The position numbers and the translations under genes are program-made. Source: Gracilimonas sp040904925 (GTDB lineage Bacteria > Bacteroidota > Rhodothermia > Balneolales > Balneolaceae). From it: a DNA stretch of 64,000 nt. This document shows, piece after piece, positions 46,693 through 53,961 of this stretch (within the stretch, counting starts at the first letter, position 1; each line of letters begins with the position of its first letter). The stretch lies in contig JBBDSP010000007.1 in NCBI GenBank assembly GCA_040904925.1, forward strand, positions 62,001 to 126,000. Direction: 5' to 3'. Under the pieces are notes generated by a model that saw only the letters and a list, made by a program, of their open reading frames with translations, searched no databases and was not told the DNA's origin.

Positions 46693-47040
46693 TTAGTTTT
46701 CAAAGCTTGTTAAAGCTTCTCTTTCATCTTCCAGGATATCATATAGTGTTGGAAAACCCAGTAAATCAAATACATTATAAACACGATCATTCATATTGGT
46801 GAGCTTAATATCACCGCCTAAGCTTCTTACATCCTCAATATAGGCCATAAATACTCCAAGCCCGGCACTGGCTATATAATCGAGCCCGGAACAGTTTACA
46901 ATGATGGAATAGCTTTCTTCGTCTATCAAAGACTTCAGAACATTCTCTAATTGAGAAGCTGTATGGGCATCAAGCTCTCCACTGATATCCAGTATAGTTA
47001 CATGATCTTTTTGGCGTGTAGCAATACTGAAATTTTTCAT
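46693..47040 (-). CDS. RsbV-like STAS anti-sigma factor antagonist
   Basis: 115 residues, STAS domain: VTILDISGELDAHTASQLENVLKSL and IIVNCSGLDYIASAGLGVFMAYIEDVRSLGGDIKLTNMNDRVYNVFDLLGF. The phosphorylatable serine is S58 in IASAGLG. Unphosphorylated it would bind the RsbW-like kinase and free its target. First gene of the three-gene partner-switching operon. Confidence 0.92.
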   Translation of the reverse strand: MKNFSIATRQKDHVTILDISGELDAHTASQLENVLKSLIDEESYSIIVNCSGLDYIASAGLGVFMAYIEDVRSLGGDIKLTNMNDRVYNVFDLLGFPTLYDILEDEREALTSFEN

Positions 47041-47152
47041 TTCACTAACATTGAAGTTTCTGAATATTGTTGAAGGTGCATAATAACGTAAACCACAGAA
47101 TTAGAAAAGTTTTTAAGGGGGAAGGATTACGATTTCCAGAAAAAAAAGATGC

Positions 47153-47190
47153 AAAAAAATAGGGCATTGCATTATTCATATGCAATGCCC
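47153..47190 (-). terminator. Rho-independent terminator downstream of the SPOR lipoprotein gene
   Basis: Perfect 11-base stem GGGCATTGCAT/ATGCAATGCCC (47162-47172 with 47180-47190), seven-base loop, followed on the minus strand by TATTTTTTT. It lies 96 bases past the SPOR gene stop and upstream of the rsbV-like gene, separating the two units. Confidence 0.88.
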
Positions 47191-47285
47191 TGACTATTCA
47201 TCAAGAGAGACGCTACTTGAGCGCACCTACAATTAAGCAAATGCTTGGGAGAGATACAACTATAAATTCATATAGTTTATTATAC

Positions 47286-47777
47286 TCAGCTCCCGGAACG
47301 CTCAACATTAGAAACCCAGTAGCCGGAGTTAAGTTCTTCACCTAATTCGACCCCTAATTCTTCGGCATCAGCTTTGGCTGCAAAGAAGCCTACACGTAAA
47401 CGATACCAGATATCGCCGGTTTCTTCTTCACCCACCTTTACGACATAAACATGCGGGTATTCCCGGTCACTTATCTTATTTTTATAAGAATTTGCCTGAT
47501 CCTCTGATCGGAAAGCACCAACTTGTATGGCATACTCTCCATCTTCAGCAAAATTAGGGCCGGATTCTTCTTCTTCAATTTGTTCTTGTTCGGCTGCACG
47601 CGCAAGGCTGTCTTCACGTGCCTGCATTAATTCTGCAATACGCTGCTCTTCAACTTGTCGCAGTGAATCGATACGCGCCTGTTCAGCAGCTCTTCGTTCC
47701 TCTTCACTTGGTCCGCAACCTTGTATCGTGATTAATGTAAACGCCAATAGAAGGGTGTAGATGCTTATATTTTTCAT
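47286..47777 (-). CDS. SPOR-domain lipoprotein
   Basis: 163 residues: lipoprotein signal (MKNISIYTLLLAFTLITIQGC, lipobox IQGC), a charged coiled coil rich in Glu, Arg and Ala (residues 24-72), and a C-terminal SPOR domain (EYAIQVGAFRSEDQANSYKNKISDREYPHVYVVKVGEEETGDIWYRLRVGFFAAKADAEELGVEL). SPOR domains bind glycan strands without stem peptides at division septa, so an envelope or division role is likely. Single-gene unit with its own terminator. Confidence 0.9.
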   Translation of the reverse strand: MKNISIYTLLLAFTLITIQGCGPSEEERRAAEQARIDSLRQVEEQRIAELMQAREDSLARAAEQEQIEEEESGPNFAEDGEYAIQVGAFRSEDQANSYKNKISDREYPHVYVVKVGEEETGDIWYRLRVGFFAAKADAEELGVELGEELNSGYWVSNVERSGS

Positions 47778-47949
47778 AGCTATTTGTTTGTTGATAGTTG
47801 TGTGTAAACTTAATCCCGAATCAATTTAAACTTACATTATCCCGCTCTGTTTCACAAATATTCACGCATCAAAACTTTCAGAAGTATTAGAATAGTCCTT
47901 ATCTTATATAGACTGAATCTAAATGAAAGAATTTTGGTTCAGAAATTAT

Positions 47950-48996
47950 ATGGAAAAACCTCTTTTACACATAACCAGATTAACAAAATCATTTGACCAA
48001 AGTGGCCCCGTTGTAAATAATGTGGCCTTTGATGTTGGAAAGAATGAGATCTTTGCCCTTTTAGGGCCAAGCGGTTGCGGAAAAACTACCACACTGCGCC
48101 TTATTGCAGGCTTCGAGCAGTGTGAAGCCGGAGAGGTGTTCATAGAAAATGAGTTGGTGGAAAGTCCTGAAAAACGATTATCCCCGCAAAAAAGAGAGAT
48201 CGGTTTTGTATTTCAGGACTATGCACTTTTCCCCCACATGAATGCACTGGATAATGTGGCTTTTGGCTTACGGGAAGTTGACCGAAAAAAACGACCGGTG
48301 CTTGCTGAAGAAGTCCTTTGCCGTACGGGAATGGAAAAATATAAACACCGCATGCCCGATGAACTTTCAGGCGGTCAGCAGCAACGTGTGGCCTTGGCAA
48401 GAGCTATTGCGCCCAAGCCACGGCTGGTATTGATGGATGAGCCGTTCTCGGGACTGGATGCCATGCTCAGAGATACCACGCGTAAAGAAGTGCGAGCCAT
48501 ACTTAAAAAATCCGGAATGAGTGCCATCCTTGTTACACACGATCAGGAGGAAGCACTTTCATTTGCCGATCGTATAGCCGTTATGAATAATGGTCAGATC
48601 GAACAAATTGGAACTCCTGAAGAAGTTTATTATCACCCCAAAACACAGTTTGTTGCCCAGTTCTTAGGCCGCACGAATTTATTTCGTGCACATGCTGACG
48701 GATCTGACAATATACAAACCAGGTTAGGTCCCGTGAAGATAAATAAGGAAGCTGAAGGGTTGATCTTGTGCTCCATCCGGCCGGAACATCTGACCATTGA
48801 GCGTTGTAAAGCGAATGGATCCGAAAGTGGAATTATTGTGGGGCGGGAGTTTCGTGGTCATGATATCACATATCATGTTTTATTTAAGGGAGATAAATAC
48901 ATTGTTCATACTGATAACAGGCTGTTATTTGACGTTGACGAACACGTAATTGTGAAACCTTTGGAGCCTGCCGTAGTATTAGAACAAAAAGCATGA
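47950..48996 (+). CDS. FbpC/PotA-like ABC transporter ATP-binding protein
   Basis: 348 residues from the ATG at 47950 (MEKPLLHITRLTKSF, the usual family start); an ATG nine codons upstream is also open. Walker A GPSGCGKTT, Q-loop VFQDYALFPHM, signature LSGGQQQR, Walker B RLVLMDEPFSGLD and H-loop THDQEEALSFADRI are all intact. The C-terminal regulatory TOBE-like domain (about 240-345, SIRPEHLTIER) is that of the iron(III)/spermidine/sulfate importers. No permease or binding-protein gene is adjacent, so its partners are encoded elsewhere. It is not a MacB/LolD-type ATPase. Confidence 0.9.
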   Translation: MEKPLLHITRLTKSFDQSGPVVNNVAFDVGKNEIFALLGPSGCGKTTTLRLIAGFEQCEAGEVFIENELVESPEKRLSPQKREIGFVFQDYALFPHMNALDNVAFGLREVDRKKRPVLAEEVLCRTGMEKYKHRMPDELSGGQQQRVALARAIAPKPRLVLMDEPFSGLDAMLRDTTRKEVRAILKKSGMSAILVTHDQEEALSFADRIAVMNNGQIEQIGTPEEVYYHPKTQFVAQFLGRTNLFRAHADGSDNIQTRLGPVKINKEAEGLILCSIRPEHLTIERCKANGSESGIIVGREFRGHDITYHVLFKGDKYIVHTDNRLLFDVDEHVIVKPLEPAVVLEQKA

Positions 48997-49021
48997 TAAA
49001 CTTCATTTAAACCCGATCATT

Positions 49022-49303
49022 ATGTCATTTTTTGGATTTCTTGTATTACTTCTTATCGCAGCTATTTGTGGTGGAATCGGTCAAAGCATTAGCGGATATA
49101 GCTTTGGGGGATGCCTTATCTCAGCCGGAGTTGGATTTATCGGAGCCATTTTAGGAAAGTGGATCGCCGTTGAGCTGGGACTTCCTGAACTGTGGACTAT
49201 CGAAGTTAGTGGGAGCCCATTCCCGGTAGTCTGGTCTATTATTGGAGCCGCACTTTTCACCGCAGTTCTGGGCGCTTTGATCAAGGGAAAAGCAAAAGTT
49301 TAA
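49022..49303 (+). CDS. GlsB/YeaQ/YmgE-like small membrane protein
   Basis: 93 residues with three hydrophobic, Gly-rich segments (FFGFLVLLLIAAICGGIGQSISG; GGCLISAGVGFIGAILGKWIA; VVWSIIGAALFTAVLGALIKGK), the pattern of the transglycosylase-associated/GlsB stress family. Function is unclear; members are often stress induced. It follows the ABC gene after 25 bases. Confidence 0.75.
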   Translation: MSFFGFLVLLLIAAICGGIGQSISGYSFGGCLISAGVGFIGAILGKWIAVELGLPELWTIEVSGSPFPVVWSIIGAALFTAVLGALIKGKAKV

Positions 49304-49343
49304 TAGAATAACTATACACCTTCTTTAACCCGTTTGATCATAC

Positions 49344-49997
49344 ATGAGCAAAATTGAAGCAGTAATTTTTGATATGGACGGAGTTATTGTTCATAGTAAT
49401 CCTGCCCATAAAAAGGTGATCCGGGAGTTTTGCGGCAGGTATGGAATCGAAGTTTCAGAAGAAAAGTTTAGAGAGAAAATTTATGGCCGGACCAATAAAG
49501 ATTGGGTGCCGGCGGTATTCGGCCCTCTTTCGGATGAGAAGATTCAGGAGTATACCGATGAAAAAGAGCAGATATTCCGAGATGTTTTTGACCCTAAAGA
49601 ACATGTAGTACCCGGAATCTTTGAGTTTTTAGAATTGCTCAAAAATAATGGTATCAAATGTGTGGTTGCCACTTCTGCGCCGGCCGAAAATGCTGATTAT
49701 ATTTTAAGTGAACTCGGAATCTATTCTTATTTTGAAACGGTCCTGAATTCTTCACATGTAACTAAGAGTAAACCTCATCCCGAGCCTTATCTGAAGGCTG
49801 CAAGATCAGTAGGGAAATCACCCGAAAACTGTATTGTATTTGAAGATTCTCTTTCAGGAGTTGAATCGGGTTTAGCGGCAGGATCAAAAGTAGTGGGAGT
49901 CGCCACTACGCATACACATGATGAATTGAGTTCCTGCTCCCTTGTGATCGACGATTTTAACGGCTTGGAAATAGAAAAACTTGAGGCGATACTGTAA
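49344..49997 (+). CDS. HAD-superfamily hydrolase (beta-phosphoglucomutase-like, IA)
   Basis: 217 residues. HAD motif I FDMDGVIVHSNPAH (nucleophile Asp near residue 10 and the acid/base Asp two on), motif II VVATSAPAENA, motif III KSKPHPEPYLKAA and motif IV IVFEDSLSGVESGLAAG. The four-helix cap between I and II is of the phosphoglucomutase/phosphatase type. It could be a sugar phosphatase or beta-phosphoglucomutase; the motif I Asp-x-Asp-Gly-Val is shared by both. It converges with the kinase gene 11 bases away. Confidence 0.9.
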   Translation: MSKIEAVIFDMDGVIVHSNPAHKKVIREFCGRYGIEVSEEKFREKIYGRTNKDWVPAVFGPLSDEKIQEYTDEKEQIFRDVFDPKEHVVPGIFEFLELLKNNGIKCVVATSAPAENADYILSELGIYSYFETVLNSSHVTKSKPHPEPYLKAARSVGKSPENCIVFEDSLSGVESGLAAGSKVVGVATTHTHDELSSCSLVIDDFNGLEIEKLEAIL

Positions 49998-50008
49998 AAG
50001 CTTTCAGC

Positions 50009-51058
50009 TTATCGGTTGAGGGGAAATTGGTTTAAAAATTGTCGGGTAACTTCGACCTGACAACGAGACCTGACGAGGTTATGACCTGGATAATCAAAAG
50101 AATAATATTGATTCCCATTCAGGTGATCGGTCAAAAAACGAATGCCCATGATCAGTGACATATACGGAGCAGCGTAGGGCAAATAGTTGATCTCATTATC
50201 AGTGAGAAAATCGGTTCCGCCGACTCTGTATCCTTCTAAAAAAGCAGTGTGGTAATCTTTCCGTAACGTTATCTTTTCAAGATCAGGTTCGTCTTCGGAA
50301 GAATTGGGAGTTAATGTTCTGAGACAATCCCCCACATCAAAATGAATGATTCCCGGCATCACGGTATCAAGATCCACAACACAACGTGCTTTGTCTGAAC
50401 TATCAAACAAAAGATTGTTGAATTTGGAATCGTTGTGGGTGATACGAAGAGGAATGGAGTCCTCTTTCATGGCCTGTTCCAGAGGGATTAGAAGCCGGGT
50501 AAATTCAGATATTTTTTCAAGAAGAATATCTATATCAGAAAGGTCAACGTTTGTAAGTTTTAAGGCTTCCCGAAGCTGCTGATAACGAAATTCGAGGGAA
50601 TGGAAGTGAGGGATAGTGATCGCTAATTGATCGGGATTCGTTTTGGCCAAGGCATCTGCGAAGTGAGCAAATACATGCCCGGCTTCCCACACTATCTCTT
50701 TATTCTTTGGGCTTTCATAACCGATCAGATGTTCTTTAAAGTGATACATTCTCCAGGCCGCAGAAGAGGATTCATAATATAATGCCTCATTATTGGTTTT
50801 TAAGATCTCCAGGCTTTCATACGACGAACCTTGATAGCTTTCGGTTAAAGTATTCGTTACGAGCGCTATATTATTCATAAGCGAATCAACATCATCAAAA
50901 ACCTCGGTGTTTATCTTTTGCAGAAGATAGGATCGATCAGGCGTTTCAATTTTATAGGAGTGATGTATGAGTCCGGTTTTTATAGGAATGATTCTGAGCT
51001 CATCCAGAGAAACAGGATACTGCTTTAGTACCTTTTCGATATCTATATCAGAGTTCAT
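50009..51058 (-). CDS. APH-fold sugar kinase, probably N-acetylhexosamine 1-kinase (NahK-like)
   Basis: 349 residues of the aminoglycoside-phosphotransferase/choline kinase fold: LRIIPIKTGLIHHSYKIETPDRSYLLQKIN (nucleotide loop and lysine, residues 18-50), catalytic loop ITHNDSKFNNLLFD near residue 217 with Asp and Asn, and metal-binding CVVDLDTVMPG near 240. NahK-type enzymes phosphorylate GalNAc or GlcNAc at C1. The gene overlaps by 11 bases the nucleotidyltransferase gene upstream; the pair would turn a free N-acetylhexosamine into its nucleotide sugar. Substrate is inferred from neighbours, not from active-site residues. Confidence 0.8.
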   Translation of the reverse strand: MNSDIDIEKVLKQYPVSLDELRIIPIKTGLIHHSYKIETPDRSYLLQKINTEVFDDVDSLMNNIALVTNTLTESYQGSSYESLEILKTNNEALYYESSSAAWRMYHFKEHLIGYESPKNKEIVWEAGHVFAHFADALAKTNPDQLAITIPHFHSLEFRYQQLREALKLTNVDLSDIDILLEKISEFTRLLIPLEQAMKEDSIPLRITHNDSKFNNLLFDSSDKARCVVDLDTVMPGIIHFDVGDCLRTLTPNSSEDEPDLEKITLRKDYHTAFLEGYRVGGTDFLTDNEINYLPYAAPYMSLIMGIRFLTDHLNGNQYYSFDYPGHNLVRSRCQVEVTRQFLNQFPLNR

Positions 51059-51938
51059 CAGGATAGGCTCCTGATTCGTGAAGTTGCTGTAATTGCTCGT
51101 TCACCCATGTTTTATCCTCGCTGTAGGTTACTCCAAACCATTTGCTATCGGTTGGAATGACAGAAACCTCAGCCCCTTCTTTCAGTAGCTTGGTAAGAAC
51201 ATTGGCGAGGTAAAACTCAGCATTACTTCCGGGAGCCAGTTTTTTATAGAATTGATCAAATCCTTTCCGAATGGTTTTGAAAACATCCGGAGTAAAGCCC
51301 ATTAAATTCATGGAAATGAGATCATCGGAACGGAGCACTCTTTCTTCTCTGTCTTTTTGAGCTATAATTTTTTCACCCTTGGCTTCAATTGATTTCAGTT
51401 CCTCAATTTCTATCAGGTTTCCGGACTCATCCACCTTACACAATCCGCGCGAAACAGAGCCATGTGGACTCAATGTATTCCCCAACTCATAACCCACAAT
51501 GAAAGCACTGTTTGAACTGTCATCCATTCTATTGAGCTGATCACAAGCTTTTTGAATCGCTGATCTGCCATAAAAATCATCGGCATTTGCCATGGTGAAA
51601 GGTTCATTGATCTCGTCTTCTGCCATCCATACGGCATGGGCTGTGCCCCAAGGTTTGGTTCTGCCCTCCGGCATTTCATAGGAATCCGGAAGTGAATCCA
51701 ATTCCTGAAAAACTACTCTCAAGTCAACTTTATCTTTCCATTTATTGAAAACAGATTCATTAAAATCCGGCTCAATTTCCTTGCGAATGACAAATACGAT
51801 CTTCTCAAAACCGACCTGTATGGCATCATAAACGGTATAGTCGATGATCAGGTGGTCGTGCGGTCCAAAGGTTGAAAATTGTTTGGTACCGCCATATCTG
51901 CTACCCATTCCGGCTGCAAGTATCACAAGTGAAGGCAT
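51048..51938 (-). CDS. Sugar-phosphate nucleotidyltransferase
   Basis: 296 residues. N-terminal LVILAAGMGSRYGGTKQFSTFGP holds the GxGxR..K nucleotide-binding loop of the NTP-transferase fold; WGTAHAVWMAED and MANADDFYG (metal-binding Asp) follow, then a helical/beta C-terminal half. It should make a nucleotide sugar from a sugar-1-phosphate, and the kinase gene that overlaps its end would supply that phosphate. The closest named activity may be UDP-GalNAc/GlcNAc or UDP-hexose pyrophosphorylase. Confidence 0.85.
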   Translation of the reverse strand: MPSLVILAAGMGSRYGGTKQFSTFGPHDHLIIDYTVYDAIQVGFEKIVFVIRKEIEPDFNESVFNKWKDKVDLRVVFQELDSLPDSYEMPEGRTKPWGTAHAVWMAEDEINEPFTMANADDFYGRSAIQKACDQLNRMDDSSNSAFIVGYELGNTLSPHGSVSRGLCKVDESGNLIEIEELKSIEAKGEKIIAQKDREERVLRSDDLISMNLMGFTPDVFKTIRKGFDQFYKKLAPGSNAEFYLANVLTKLLKEGAEVSVIPTDSKWFGVTYSEDKTWVNEQLQQLHESGAYPDEL

Positions 51939-52031
51939 ATATTAGGTTTTAAAATTTGTCGCTAAAATTATATGATTTACTGAATGTATATGAACGTCAA
52001 TTTTAGATACACTCTGTGAGAGTTGTCATCC

Positions 52032-52325
52032 TTGTAGATGTCAGGTAATTCGATGACAGTTTTGGTTCTTAAGTTTTAACTACCATCACCTTGTTTGTCA
52101 TTTCGAACGCAGTGTAGTGAGTGAAAACGAACGAAACGAAGTTGAGAAATCTAAAGAGATTATAAAGAGCATTGTCGCTGTATTCAATCCCCGCAGATTT
52201 CTCCGCTCCAGTCATTCGCCTTTCAGGCTCATTCCTTACGGTCGAAATGACAACCCAAGGGTGAGTTTTCAATATTAGCTCTGGCACACTTCATTTTTAG
52301 TCAACGAATTACCAGACATCTACAA
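52032..52325. mobile_element. 294-bp MITE-like insertion with 26-bp terminal inverted repeats
   Basis: Termini TTGTAGATGTCAGGTAATTC.. (52032-52057) and its inverted copy (52300-52325) match at 24 of 26 positions. It is flanked by TCC on both sides (52029-52031 and 52326-52328), a candidate 3-bp target duplication, and it splits the outer repeat exactly there. There is no transposase; a 72-codon frame inside is an artefact of the repeat. Confidence 0.6.
52097..52251. repeat. Bacteroidota-type extragenic inverted repeat inside the MITE-like element
   Basis: Ends GTCATTTCGAAC and GTCGAAATGAC (52097 and 52251) are inverted copies; inside, GAGAAATCT (52144-52152) pairs with AGATTTCTC (52195-52203). 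This GTCATTTCGA..AGATTTCTC type is a dispersed repeat in many Bacteroidota genomes. Confidence 0.7.
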
Positions 52326-52603
52326 TCCTGAGCGCCTAAAATAACTGGATAAGGCACTAAATGTTGAACGCGAAGGATCTCAGTATTAAATACAATTTAC
52401 CAAGTTAGACTTTGAGACCCTTCGCGTTCACGATTCCAGCCCTCATCAAGTCATAGGGCGCTCTGGGTGACAACCTATATTAGATCCGGTTGCCTTGCAT
52501 TTTCATTCATAATGCATGAAAATTAGCAAATGTTTAGAATGCTGAACAGAGGGGTCTCAATGGTGCATATACACGATAATTTAGACTTTCAATAACTGTA
52601 AAG

Positions 52604-53961
52604 TTACCACTCACCAAGGCCAAATACAGGCTTTCGGGTGATCAATCTTCCCTCCGTAAAATCGGGGATGTCTTGTGGAGTTCCTCCTTCCCGTATCGAA
52701 GTTTCCGATAATGGAGTGATGACCCGCATAACCGCTGCATCATACACATCAATAACGGCCGGCGCTTCGGCTCTTACACTTTCAACGAAGGCGCGGTCCA
52801 GAAAATAATCCATGCCGCCATGACCCCCATCTACGGCAATCTCCCCGTATTTTCTCCAAAGCTCGTGGTCGTATTTTTCAAACCAGGGCTCCCATTCATC
52901 CCATTGGTGCGACTTTGAAACTCCTTCCGCATGAACACGACGGGTATGGTAATCAAATTCGGCCAGTCCTTTTACACCCTGAACTCTGAATCCAAGTGAA
53001 TAGGGCCGGGGGAGATTGGTATCGTGTGTAAGAATAATGGTCTCGCCATTGGCTGTGGAAATGTGGGAAGTCACAACATCACCCAGCTTCCAGTCTATGT
53101 TTTCATAGGGGTGATTTTCACCTCCTTCAGGATGATCCAGAACAAATTGATTGAGTCCTTTGGCTTTGGTGGCAAAAGAAGAGATGGAAGTGAGTCGGTT
53201 TCCCCGATTTACATCGAGCATGGCATTCAGTGGGCCAAGTCCGTGTGTGGGATAAAGCTCTCCGTTTCGGCGAATGGAATGCTCGGTTCTCCATCGGGCT
53301 TCACCATAACTGTCTTTTCCAAATACGAGTCCGCCTTCGCCGTCATTGAATTTAACCTGTCTGAGATCGTGCTGGTAGCCGCCGCGCAGGTGGATAAGTT
53401 CCCCGAATACATTAGCTCTGACCATATTAACACCGCCATCACATCCCGGCGATAATTCACATTTTCGAGAAAGAATAAATGAGTTCCGGTTTCCTGATGA
53501 GCACGAACCAATTCCCAGCATTCATCAACCGAAAAGGCTCCCGAAACTTCTACTCCCGTATAAACACCGTTCTTCATTGCTGCCAGACACATGGGGGTGT
53601 GCCACTTCCAGTTCGTAGCAATGATCACTCCGTCCAGATCTTCTTGTTCGAGCATTTCAAGATAAGCGTGATCACTTCCGGTATAGACTTTCGGGGCAGG
53701 TTTTCCGTGGCGATCAAAAAGTTCTTTTGTTTGGGTGATAGCCTCCGGGTCGATATCACAAATGGCAGGGCAATGAACACCTTCATACCGAAGAAGATTA
53801 TTTACGTGATTTCTTCCTCTTAATCCTGTGCCTATAAAACCAATTCTAACATCATCAAGGTTATGAAGGGAGCCATTTTTTACAAATCCAGGAAGGGTAA
53901 GAGAACCGGCAGCAAGTACCGATGCAGATTGGAGAAATTTACGTCGGGTAAAGTCGCTCAT
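52604..53961 (-). pseudogene. GH109-like Gfo/Idh/MocA glycosidase (alpha-N-acetylgalactosaminidase type), frameshifted
   Basis: Two overlapping frames encode one protein. The N-terminal frame (53961 to about 53428) has a Tat signal (TRRKFLQSASVLAAG), the NAD-binding IGFIGTGLRGRNH and ENVNYRRDVMAVL. The C-terminal frame (from about 53430 to 52604) continues NMVRANVFGELIHLRGGYQHDLR, then LYPTHGLGPLNAMLDVNRGNR, LTHDTNLPRPYSLGFRVQG, HGGMDYFLDRAFVES and VYDAAVMRVITPLSE. These match the NAD-dependent GH109 alpha-N-acetylgalactosaminidases. One missing A in GTGTTAATATG near 53425-53431 (GTGTTAAATATG would restore the frame) separates them. The intact protein would be about 452 residues, exported by Tat. 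It overlaps the symporter by 4 bases. It is either a true pseudogene or a homopolymer sequencing error. Confidence 0.85.

Larger units (their letters stand above)
52022..52474. repeat. Interrupted REP-like inverted repeat (outer unit of a nested set)
   Basis: The left arm GTTGTCATCC|TGAGCGCCTA is split into 52022-52031 and 52329-52338 by an inserted element; the right arm at 52454-52474, reversed, reads GTTGTCACCCAGAGCGCCC and on. Rejoining the left arm restores the pairing with two mismatches and one gap. Inside the restored unit a hairpin at 52365-52430 has 18-base arms (TGAACGCGAAGGATCTCA, one mismatch). The 665 bases from 51939 to 52603 hold no supported gene; besides these repeats I see only A+T-rich sequence. 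Confidence 0.7.

Noticed and set aside
52069..52287. A 72-codon frame on the minus strand between the sugar genes
   Set aside because: It spans the GTCATTTCGA-type inverted repeat within the MITE-like unit; its peptide comes from repeat sequence and has no domain.
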